DNA of 7,324 nt from Sphingomonadales bacterium (GTDB taxonomy: Bacteria; Pseudomonadota; Alphaproteobacteria; Sphingomonadales; Sphingomonadaceae). Below the pieces are notes generated by a model. The model made no database searches and was not told where the DNA came from. It was given only the letters and a program-made list of their open reading frames with translations. Positions 1-5,371 of this stretch are shown piece by piece. The stretch is taken from positions 1 to 7,324 of the forward strand of contig JANYCM010000371.1 in NCBI GenBank assembly GCA_025360285.1, written 5' to 3'. A program made the translations under genes and the position numbers. Numbering within the stretch: the first letter of the stretch is position 1; each line of letters opens with the position of its first letter.

Positions 1-521
1 GCCAGCACAGCGGCGGTGGCGGCAACTATCGCCGTGCGCACCGCCATCGGCATGATCGAAAACGGCAGGCTGGAAATCGCCACATCGGCTTTCACGTCGG
101 CCGCGGCCAGCACATCGCGCACGGTTTCGGCCGAGGCATGAACCAGCACCAGCCGCGGATCATCAATGTCGGCGCGCAGATAATCGACAAAATCGCCACT
201 TATCTCAAAGGCATATAACCGCGCCTCGGGCACCATCCGCGCCAGCAGGGCGCGTGTCACCACGCCTGTGCCGGGCCCATATTCAACGGCAGTGCGCACC
301 GCCGCCCAATCGGTACCGGCGAGCAGACGCCGGGTGAGATGGCGCGAACTGGGGATCGCCGATCCGATACCGCGCGGATTGGCGAGAAAGCTGCGCACGA
401 ACAACAGCCGTGGCCGGCGCCGCACATTGGCCCCCTGCCCCCCGAAGTTCTGACCCGCCAAATTCTGCCCCCCCACCGACAGGTCAGGCGGCGGCGCTGG
501 GTCGTGCGGCGGCGCGGGCAT
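1..521 (-). CDS. Class I SAM-dependent methyltransferase, PmtA/phospholipid N-methyltransferase-like (3' end outside window)
   Basis: About 173 residues are visible, and the C-terminus lies beyond the left edge. The protein has a low-complexity Pro/Gly/Gln N-terminus (about 1-38), then a segment reading LLFVRSFLANPRGIGSAIPS (39-58), typical of phospholipid N-methyltransferases of the Rhodobacter PmtA type. SAM motif I is E80-Y-G-P-G-T-G86, the acidic residue ending strand 2 is E106, and the motif IV-like segment is SSLPFS (150-155). Family members methylate phosphatidylethanolamine on the inner face of the cytoplasmic membrane, but related KsgA-like enzymes use other substrates, so the substrate is inferred. 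I chose the ATG at 521, which lies 38 nt inside the upstream GST gene and has no clear Shine-Dalgarno. GTG at 425, preceded by AGGGGG, is a serious alternative. Third-position G/C bias between the two favours the upstream start. It is probably co-transcribed with the GST gene. Confidence 0.82.
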   Translation of the reverse strand, partial: MPAPPHDPAPPPDLSVGGQNLAGQNFGGQGANVRRRPRLLFVRSFLANPRGIGSAIPSSRHLTRRLLAGTDWAAVRTAVEYGPGTGVVTRALLARMVPEARLYAFEISGDFVDYLRADIDDPRLVLVHASAETVRDVLAAADVKADVAISSLPFSIMPMAVRTAIVAATAAVL

Positions 522-1098
522 GCCACGCGGCCAGCCACGGCGTATCGGCAGGCAAGGGCTGGCCAACCTGGGTGCCGAATTCGACAAAGGCGAGCAGCAG
601 GATATCGGCCAGGCTGAAGCGATCGCCGCATACCCATGTCCGGCCCTGCAATTGTGCCTCAAGCCAGCGCAATTTTTCCTGGGCAATGGCCTTCAGTTCG
701 GTGGCGGCTTCGACACTCAGCAGCGTCATGCGGCTGGCGAACAATTGCCGGCCTTCGACGGCGCGGAACGACGTCGTCATCGGTTCAACGATCATCAGGT
801 CGATGCGGCGCACCCACATGCGGGTGATGGCGCGTTCTTCGGGTGTCGCGCCGATCATCGGCAGCGCCGGGGCGATTTCGTCCAGATATTCGACGATCGT
901 GGTGATTTCGGTGATGATGGTGCCGTCATCCAGTTCCAGCGCCGGCAGGCCACCGGTCGGCACCTTGGCGAAATAATCGCCGCGGCGGTTCTCTCCGCCC
1001 ATCAGATCAACGGTAACCTTGTCCAGCACCAGGCCCTTTTCGGCGGCGGCGATGCGCACCACCCTGGGGTTGGGGCCGATCGAATCATACAGCTTCAT
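484..1098 (-). CDS. Glutathione S-transferase family protein
   Basis: This is a 204-residue cytosolic GST-fold protein, normal for the family. The thioredoxin-like N-domain (about 1-78) begins MKLYDSIGPNPRVVRIA; S6 and N10 sit where the catalytic Ser/Cys of bacterial GSTs lies. The cis-proline is P52, in VPTGGLPAL. The usual Glu-Ser glutathione-binding pair appears as E64-I65, so the Ser is replaced. The helical C-domain (about 88-200) contains the N-capping box S162-L-A-D165. GSTs conjugate or reduce electrophiles with glutathione, but the substrate cannot be read from the sequence. The ATG at 1098 is supported by GGGAGAG at 1110-1104, 5 nt upstream. The TGA (486-484) lies inside the following methyltransferase reading frame, giving a 38-nt overlap that suggests translational coupling. 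Expression may start in the upstream intergenic region or come from read-through past the hairpin at 1185-1222. Confidence 0.9.
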   Translation of the reverse strand: MKLYDSIGPNPRVVRIAAAEKGLVLDKVTVDLMGGENRRGDYFAKVPTGGLPALELDDGTIITEITTIVEYLDEIAPALPMIGATPEERAITRMWVRRIDLMIVEPMTTSFRAVEGRQLFASRMTLLSVEAATELKAIAQEKLRWLEAQLQGRTWVCGDRFSLADILLLAFVEFGTQVGQPLPADTPWLAAWHARAAARPSAAA

Positions 1099-1103
1099 GG
1101 CAT

Positions 1104-1110
1104 CTCTCCC
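1104..1110 (-). promoter_or_regulatory. Ribosome binding site of the GST gene
   Basis: GGGAGAG on the minus strand lies 5 nt before the ATG at 1098. The same heptamer precedes the DUF885 gene. Confidence 0.65.
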
Positions 1111-1184
1111 GCGCGGTCGTTGCCGCCGGGACTGTCATGGTCAGCTATAGCGGCGACGTCAATCGCCGTCGCTAGCAAGCACCA

Positions 1185-1222
1185 CGCCCCGCCATCCCAG
1201 CAAAGGCCGGAATGACGGGGCG
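1185..1222 (-). terminator. 17-bp stem, 4-nt loop hairpin; terminator or REP-like intergenic repeat
   Basis: Read on the minus strand, the arms are 1222-1206 and 1201-1185 with loop CTTT at 1205-1202. All 17 positions pair as RNA: 14 Watson-Crick pairs plus three G-U wobbles. On the plus strand the same three positions become C-A mismatches, so the structure is tuned to minus-strand transcripts. It begins 19 nt after the lipoprotein stop codon (1243-1241), consistent with ending or protecting that transcript. No U-tract follows, so it is not a classic intrinsic terminator. The arm sequence, with its GTCATTCC and GGGATGGC motifs, resembles short palindromic repeats scattered between genes in many alphaproteobacteria. 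That resemblance is from memory and untested. Confidence 0.6.
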
Positions 1223-1240
1223 CGTCGTTTCAACGGAAAA

Positions 1241-1570
1241 CTATCGCGGCATGTAATGGCGCCGGCGGCGATCATCATAACGATAGGGGCGGCCATCGGG
1301 TTCATAATAGGTGCGATAGCCATTGCGGTCTTCATACCGGTTATGGTCATCGGTAACGATACCGATCACCGCCCCGGCCGCCGCGCCGACCGCTGCCCCG
1401 GCGAGCACATCGCCGCCGGTGATGGCGCTGATCCCGGCGCCCGCCACCGCGCCGATGCCGGCGCCCTTCAACCCGCGTGAGGCGTGCTGATTGCCATATT
1501 GGTCGGTGGTGCACGCCGACAGCGCACCGCTGGCGGCGATCGAAAGCAGGGCGATCCTGATGCTGTTCAT
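1241..1570 (-). CDS. Glycine-zipper outer-membrane lipoprotein, 17-kDa surface antigen-like
   Basis: This is a 109-residue protein with a lipoprotein signal peptide: hydrophobic residues 4-16 and lipobox L17-S-A-C20. Lipidation and anchoring at C20 are therefore expected. Residues about 34-71 form a Gly/Ala-rich double hydrophobic stretch with GAGIGAVAGAG and GAAVGAAAGAVIG, the glycine-zipper pattern of Rickettsia 17-kDa antigen-type proteins. The last 35 residues are rich in Tyr, Arg and Asp, ending in an RRRR run, a probable soluble tail. Members of this family are linked to envelope integrity, but no defined activity is known for this one. ATG at 1570 has a weak AGGA (1582-1579), 8 nt upstream. 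It starts 24 nt after the oxidoreductase stop, so it could be the last gene of that operon, although its envelope role has no evident link to the other two products. Confidence 0.85.
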   Translation of the reverse strand: MNSIRIALLSIAASGALSACTTDQYGNQHASRGLKGAGIGAVAGAGISAITGGDVLAGAAVGAAAGAVIGIVTDDHNRYEDRNGYRTYYEPDGRPYRYDDRRRRHYMPR

Positions 1571-1594
1571 GGGGTTGGTCCTGTAATGCCTTGG

Positions 1595-2590
1595 TCAGGC
1601 AATAACCGCCCAGGGGCTGGCAGGTTCCCGAATAGCCGCCGCCCGCACTGCATCGATGGCCCGCATCGACCACAGCGGATCGTCCGCCGCCAACGGGAAC
1701 GCCGCGCCGTCCAGCAAGGTCGCGGCCACCGCCGCCAGTTGCGCGTCATAACTGCCCGGATAACCTTGCGACCCCGGCGCGCTGAAACTTTCAGTACCCG
1801 CCGAAGTTGTCAGCACCAGTTCATGCCCGCGCTGCGGCGCCAGCGGATTGTCGATGCGCAATGTGCCGAGGCTGCCGGTCACCACCATCTGTGCCTTGAC
1901 CGGCCCCGCCATGTCGGACGCGACATGCGCCGTCACCCCGCCGGCCAGCATCAGGTCCGCCGAAAACGCCGCATCGGCGCCGCGTTCCTGGCGAAACTGC
2001 GCCGCCGTCACCGCCAGCGGCTCACCGGCGATCGCCCGCACCCAGGCCAGCGGATAAACGCCCAGGTCCATAAGCGCCCCGCCGCCCAGCCCGGCCTGCC
2101 AGCGAAACTCCGCCTCGGCGGTGCTGACCCTGGCATCGAACACCGCCGTTACATGCCGGATGCGGCCAATACGCGGCAGCAGGCCGGCGATCAGTGCCCA
2201 GATCGCATGATGGCGCGAATGCATCGCTTCGAACACCGGCACCCCGGCGGCCGCGGCCTCATCCAGCAGCAACGCCGCTTCCCCGGCAGTCATGGTGAAC
2301 GGCTTTTCGACGAGCAGCGCCTTGCCGGCAGCGATGGCCAGCCGCGCCTGTTCGAGATGGAACTTCGGCGGCGTCGCCACATAGATCAGATCGACGGCCG
2401 GATCGGCGACCAGCGCTGCGTAATCATCATGGACGCGCGCGATGCCATGCTCGGCCGCATAGGCCCGCGCCCGGTCGGGGTCGCGCGCCGCCACCGCCAC
2501 CACCTCGACACCCGGATGCGCCCGCGCCGGTGCAATCATCGCATAGGTCGCAACTCGCGCCGCGCCGATAATGCCTACCCGCAACGTCAT
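1595..2590 (-). CDS. Gfo/Idh/MocA family NAD(P)-dependent oxidoreductase
   Basis: This is a 331-residue protein, normal for the family. The N-terminal Rossmann fold starts at residue 3 with the nucleotide-binding G6-I-I-G9-A-A turn. The strand VVAVAARD (30-37) should contact the cofactor ribose; R36 there hints at NADP but is not decisive. The family signature EKP is at 95-97, with K96 the expected catalytic Lys. The C-terminal alpha/beta domain contains D175-L-G-V-Y179-P, the DxGxY motif of the dihydrodiol dehydrogenase/glucose-fructose oxidoreductase branch. Enzymes of this group oxidise or reduce sugars, inositols or related cyclic alcohols; the substrate here is unknown. ATG at 2590 forms an ATGA overlap with the symporter stop, implying translational coupling. 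A longer in-frame start near 2773 would lie deep inside the symporter gene and adds an Ala/Gly/Arg-rich stretch that fits no Rossmann fold, so it was not used. Confidence 0.92.
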   Translation of the reverse strand: MTLRVGIIGAARVATYAMIAPARAHPGVEVVAVAARDPDRARAYAAEHGIARVHDDYAALVADPAVDLIYVATPPKFHLEQARLAIAAGKALLVEKPFTMTAGEAALLLDEAAAAGVPVFEAMHSRHHAIWALIAGLLPRIGRIRHVTAVFDARVSTAEAEFRWQAGLGGGALMDLGVYPLAWVRAIAGEPLAVTAAQFRQERGADAAFSADLMLAGGVTAHVASDMAGPVKAQMVVTGSLGTLRIDNPLAPQRGHELVLTTSAGTESFSAPGSQGYPGSYDAQLAAVAATLLDGAAFPLAADDPLWSMRAIDAVRAAAIREPASPWAVIA

Positions 2591-3912
2591 GCCCCCGCCG
2601 CACCCAGATTGCTGGCAATATTCGCCTGCGCCGCCGCATCGATCGGCCAGCGCCGCACCACCAGCGCCGCCGCCAGCGCCAGCAGCACCGGCGGCACCAC
2701 GAACAATATTTCCAGCCCGGTGATCGCCGTCGCGGCATTGCCGGCGCCGCGTTCGGGCACAAAGCCGATCCAACCGAGCACCGTATAGCTGATCCCCACC
2801 GGAATCGCGTACCCCAGCTTTTGCAGCACCACGAGCGCGGCAAAGAACTGCCCGGTCTTTTCGGTGCCGCTGCGCAATGTTTCGGCATCCGACAGATCGG
2901 CGAGCATGGCGCGCAGCAGGAACGCCGGTGCCACCGCCGGCACCCCGGCAATCGCCATGCCGACGGCCGCCACGATGAAATTATGTCCCGGAATCAGCAA
3001 GGTGCCGGTCTGGGTGATGCAATAGGCGATCAGTGACCAGAACAGCGCGCGATGTTTGGACCCGCGCCGTGCGACAAACGCCCAGAACGGCGCCGCCAGC
3101 AGGCCGGCGGCGAAATAGAACAGCAGCAGCGTGCTCGCCTGCGCCGGGGCGTAACCCCGCGCCGCTTCAAAGAAGAACAGGAACAACGCCCCGGTCAGCC
3201 CCGGCGCCAGACAGGTGAGCAGCTCGGCGAGCATCAGCCGGCGCAGCAGCGGCAACCGCATCACGGCGATGATGTCCGACAGCCGGTGATGCGCCCCGCC
3301 CAGCCGCAGCCGTTCCGGCACCGCCGCCAGCATGAGGCCGGTGCTGAGCGGCAGCGCGATGAGGATGACCCAGCCCATGGCATGAATGCCAATCGCCGGA
3401 TCGCGGCTGCCCGCCAGATATTGCGCCAGCGGTGGCACCGCCAGGATGAGGAACAGGCCCAGCAGATTGCTCGCCTGCCACCAGCCAAAGATGCGCGAGC
3501 GTTCGTGATAATCCGCTGACAGCACCGCCCCCCAACTGGTATGCGCCACCAGAGCCGCCGAATAACCGACATACATCAGCACCAGCCCGGCCAGCGCCCA
3601 GGGTGCTGCAATTCCCGGCCGCGCCATGAACACGGCATAGACCCCCGCCGCCATCACCAGCGCCCCGCCCAGCAACCAGGGCCGGAACCGCCCGAAGCGC
3701 GTCGTGGTGCGATCGATCAGATGGCCGATGATCGGATCGAGCGGCACATCGATGATGCGGACGATGAAGAACAAAAAGCCGACCAGCGCCAGGTCAAGCC
3801 CCAGCCCATTGGCATAATAGGGCGGCAGATAGACGACCACCGGCAAGCCATTGGCGGCGATCGGCAGGCAGGGCGCGGCGAAGGCCAGCAGCGTGCGGCG
3901 TTTGACGGTCAA
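2587..3912 (-). CDS. GPH (MelB-like) cation:solute symporter, MFS superfamily
   Basis: This is a 441-residue, strongly hydrophobic inner-membrane protein with about 12 predicted helices, the usual length for the glycoside-pentoside-hexuronide:cation symporter family (MFS_2). The signature between helices 2 and 3 is clear: R52-I-I-D55-V-P-L-D59-P-I-I-G, then DRTTTRFGRFRPW (67-79). D55 and D59 match the Na+/H+-binding aspartates of MelB in both spacing and numbering. The second-half signature MLADLSDAETLRSG and the GQFFAALVVLQKLG helix are also typical. The position of MelB's sugar-binding D19 is Ala/Asn here, so a melibiose-like substrate is unlikely. The start is TTG at 3912, chosen because GGGGAGGG ends 7 nt before it. 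The gene ends in an ATGA overlap with the oxidoreductase, so importer and enzyme probably act on the same compound or its derivative. Confidence 0.92.
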   Translation of the reverse strand: MTVKRRTLLAFAAPCLPIAANGLPVVVYLPPYYANGLGLDLALVGFLFFIVRIIDVPLDPIIGHLIDRTTTRFGRFRPWLLGGALVMAAGVYAVFMARPGIAAPWALAGLVLMYVGYSAALVAHTSWGAVLSADYHERSRIFGWWQASNLLGLFLILAVPPLAQYLAGSRDPAIGIHAMGWVILIALPLSTGLMLAAVPERLRLGGAHHRLSDIIAVMRLPLLRRLMLAELLTCLAPGLTGALFLFFFEAARGYAPAQASTLLLFYFAAGLLAAPFWAFVARRGSKHRALFWSLIAYCITQTGTLLIPGHNFIVAAVGMAIAGVPAVAPAFLLRAMLADLSDAETLRSGTEKTGQFFAALVVLQKLGYAIPVGISYTVLGWIGFVPERGAGNAATAITGLEILFVVPPVLLALAAALVVRRWPIDAAAQANIASNLGAAGA

Positions 3913-3919
3913 ATTCAGT

Positions 3920-3927
3920 CCCTCCCC
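3920..3927 (-). promoter_or_regulatory. Strong ribosome binding site deciding a TTG start for the symporter
   Basis: GGGGAGGG on the minus strand lies 7 nt before TTG at 3912. No ATG or GTG in frame sits at a suitable distance, so this site selects the TTG start. Confidence 0.65.
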
Positions 3928-3986
3928 AGGGTTGCACCAGTGTTGGCGGCAAGCCGGCGACGATGCAAGCGCGGCGTGTCATGGCT

Positions 3987-4015
3987 TTGCCAGCCTGCCC
4001 CGCCCCGCCTATGCT
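3987..4015 (+). promoter_or_regulatory. Predicted sigma70-like promoter of the amidohydrolase gene
   Basis: The -35 element is TTGCCA (3987-3992, 5 of 6 matches to consensus). The -10 element is TATGCT (4010-4015, 4 of 6), with the optimal 17-nt spacer. It predicts transcription starting near 4022, leaving a leader of roughly 25 nt before the ATG at 4047. It may also serve the DUF885 gene downstream. Confidence 0.5.
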
Positions 4016-4046
4016 GGCCAGCAAACAATGTTCCTGGGGGGAAACC

Positions 4047-5309
4047 ATGCGCCTGCCGATCCTGATCGCCCTGTTGCTCGCGGCGCCCGCCGGGGCGACG
4101 ACGTTCGCCATCAAGGCCGGCCATGTCATCACCGATGCCGCGCTGCCGGCGCGCGGAGCGTCGACGATCATCGTCACCGATGGCCGGATCACCGCGATAA
4201 ATGACGCCGGCGCGCCGATCCCGGCCGGCGCCACCATTATCGATCAATCCGCCCGCACACTGTTGCCCGGGCTCATCGACGCGCATGTCCATCTGACCGG
4301 CACGCCTGACGCCAAATTCGGCCAGGAAGCGATGGCCACCGATGAACATGCCGTCGCCGTCGGCCTCGCCAACGCCGGCACCACCGTGCGCGCCGGCTTC
4401 ACCACGGTGCGTGACCTGGGGTCGGAACGCCTGTCGGGCTTTGCGGTGCGCGATGCCATCAACGAAGGCTTGTTCCCCGGCCCGCGCGTCATCGCCGCCG
4501 GCCAGGCGCTGTCGATCATCGGCGGCCATGGCGATGTCTCGGGCTTCCGGCCCGAAGTCAACGCCGTGCTGCGGCCGACCAGCATCTGCACCGGCGCCGA
4601 CCAATGCGCCGCCAAGGTGCGCGAAGCCTCGCAACTGGGCGCCGATGTCATCAAGATCACCGCGACCGGTGGCGTGCTCAGCCAGCAGGGCCGGGGCCTT
4701 GGCCAGCATTTCAGCGATGCCGAAATGCAATCGATCGCGGTGACGGCGCACAGCCTGGGCCTGAAGGTCGCCGCCCATGCGCACGGCGCCCGCGGTATCG
4801 AGGCGGCCGCCCGCGCCGGCATCGATTCGATCGAACATGGCACCTTTGCCGATGACGCGGCGGTCAAGGCGATGGTCGCCAACCACAGCTGGTATGTGCC
4901 GACCCTGATGGCGCTGGTCGGTATCGAGGAACGGCTGGGCAAGGGCATTTATACGCCGACGGTGGAGAGAAAGGTCCGCGAAACGCTGGCCATCCGCGGC
5001 AAGGCGCTGGCCGCCGCTGTCAAGGCCGGGGTGCGCATCGCCTATGGCACCGACAGCGCCGTCTACGCCCATGGCCGCAATGGTGAGGAAGGCGCCGAAA
5101 TGGTCCGCTATGGCGGCATGACGCCGCGCGCCGTGCTGGTGTCGGCGACGAGCGGCGCTGCCGAGCTTTTGGGCGTCGCCGATGAAACCGGCACACTGGT
5201 GCCCGGCAAGGCCGCCGACATCATCGCCGTCGATGGCGACCCGCTGGCCGATGCCGGGCAGCTCGCGAAAGTCCGCTGGGTTATGGCGCGGGGCAAAGTC
5301 ATCAATTGA
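4047..5309 (+). CDS. Secreted metal-dependent amidohydrolase (imidazolonepropionase-like / Xaa-Pro dipeptidase-like)
   Basis: This is a 420-residue protein. The signal peptide is MRLPILIALLLAAPAGA (1-17), with cleavage likely after A17, giving a periplasmic enzyme. The mature part is a complete amidohydrolase TIM barrel: a beta-sandwich segment with LLPGLIDAHVHL and metal ligands H80 and H82; K203 in DVIKITATGG, the probable carboxylated lysine bridging two metals; H244 in AAHAHG; H264 in IEHGT; and the catalytic D336 in YGTDS. It ends with the usual PGKAADIIAVDGDPL strand. Relatives with this layout, including Caulobacter enzymes, hydrolyse L-Xaa-L-Pro or L-Xaa-L-Arg dipeptides, but other amides and lactones are possible. 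C181 and C187 are positioned to form a disulfide. ATG at 4047 is preceded by GGGGGG at 4036-4041; an in-frame ATG at 3963 lies upstream of the predicted promoter and would bury the signal peptide. The DUF885 gene follows after 62 nt. Confidence 0.92.
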   Translation: MRLPILIALLLAAPAGATTFAIKAGHVITDAALPARGASTIIVTDGRITAINDAGAPIPAGATIIDQSARTLLPGLIDAHVHLTGTPDAKFGQEAMATDEHAVAVGLANAGTTVRAGFTTVRDLGSERLSGFAVRDAINEGLFPGPRVIAAGQALSIIGGHGDVSGFRPEVNAVLRPTSICTGADQCAAKVREASQLGADVIKITATGGVLSQQGRGLGQHFSDAEMQSIAVTAHSLGLKVAAHAHGARGIEAAARAGIDSIEHGTFADDAAVKAMVANHSWYVPTLMALVGIEERLGKGIYTPTVERKVRETLAIRGKALAAAVKAGVRIAYGTDSAVYAHGRNGEEGAEMVRYGGMTPRAVLVSATSGAAELLGVADETGTLVPGKAADIIAVDGDPLADAGQLAKVRWVMARGKVIN

Positions 5310-5371
5310 CGCCGCAGCCGCTGCTGGCTAGGCGTGTATTATAGTTGCGATACAGTTTGGGAGAGTTTTAG
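5310..5371 (+). promoter_or_regulatory. Short gap with ribosome binding site of the DUF885 gene
   Basis: GGGAGAG at 5359-5365 sits 6 nt before ATG 5372 and fixes that start. The AT-rich TGTATTATAGT (5335-5345) could contain a -10 element, but no -35 hexamer sits at 16-18 nt. I see no terminator in the gap, so co-transcription with the amidohydrolase is plausible. Confidence 0.55.

Larger units (their letters stand above)
1099..1240. other. Intergenic region between lipoprotein and GST genes
   Basis: This 142-nt gap carries no supported gene. It holds the long hairpin at 1185-1222 and a smaller inverted repeat, GCGACG (1153-1158) with CGTCGC (1167-1172), separated by 8 nt. There is an AT-containing TATAGC on the minus strand around 1150-1145 that could be a -10 element for the GST gene, but I find no good -35 hexamer at the right spacing. 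The promoter therefore remains unassigned. Confidence 0.5.
3913..4046. promoter_or_regulatory. Divergent intergenic region between symporter and amidohydrolase
   Basis: These 134 nt separate the two divergent transcripts. The plus-strand promoter is described separately. For the symporter the best minus-strand candidate is TTGCAT with AACACT about 18 nt downstream, which is weak. No clear operator palindrome is visible. Confidence 0.5.

Noticed and set aside
429..483. C-rich runs as an insertion-element end or recombination site
   Set aside because: There is no partner inverted repeat or target duplication in the window, and the runs are explained by Gly codons of the methyltransferase frame.
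257..637. Minus-strand 126-codon frame overlapping the methyltransferase
   Set aside because: Arg/Cys/Trp-rich shadow in another frame; the methyltransferase frame carries motif I and the PmtA-like signature.
520..1215. Plus-strand open frames over the GST gene
   Set aside because: No family features, and they conflict with a well-supported GST with a ribosome site.
2591..2773. Extended N-terminus for the oxidoreductase
   Set aside because: It would lie inside the symporter gene, add 61 residues ahead of a canonical Rossmann start, and lose the ATGA junction.
1484..2788. A 434-codon plus-strand frame across the oxidoreductase
   Set aside because: Arg/His/Gln-rich composition typical of a reverse-complement shadow; the minus-strand protein is a clear Gfo/Idh/MocA member.
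3963..4046. Upstream ATG giving a 448-residue amidohydrolase
   Set aside because: It precedes the predicted promoter, has no ribosome site and hides the signal peptide that begins at 4047.
3915..5072. A 385-codon open frame antisense to the amidohydrolase
   Set aside because: Asp/Gly/Arg/His-rich shadow sequence with no domain; the sense strand has all metal ligands in order.
5306..5342. TTGACG and TATTAT as a promoter for DUF885
   Set aside because: The spacer is about 25 nt, far from the 16-18 nt needed.
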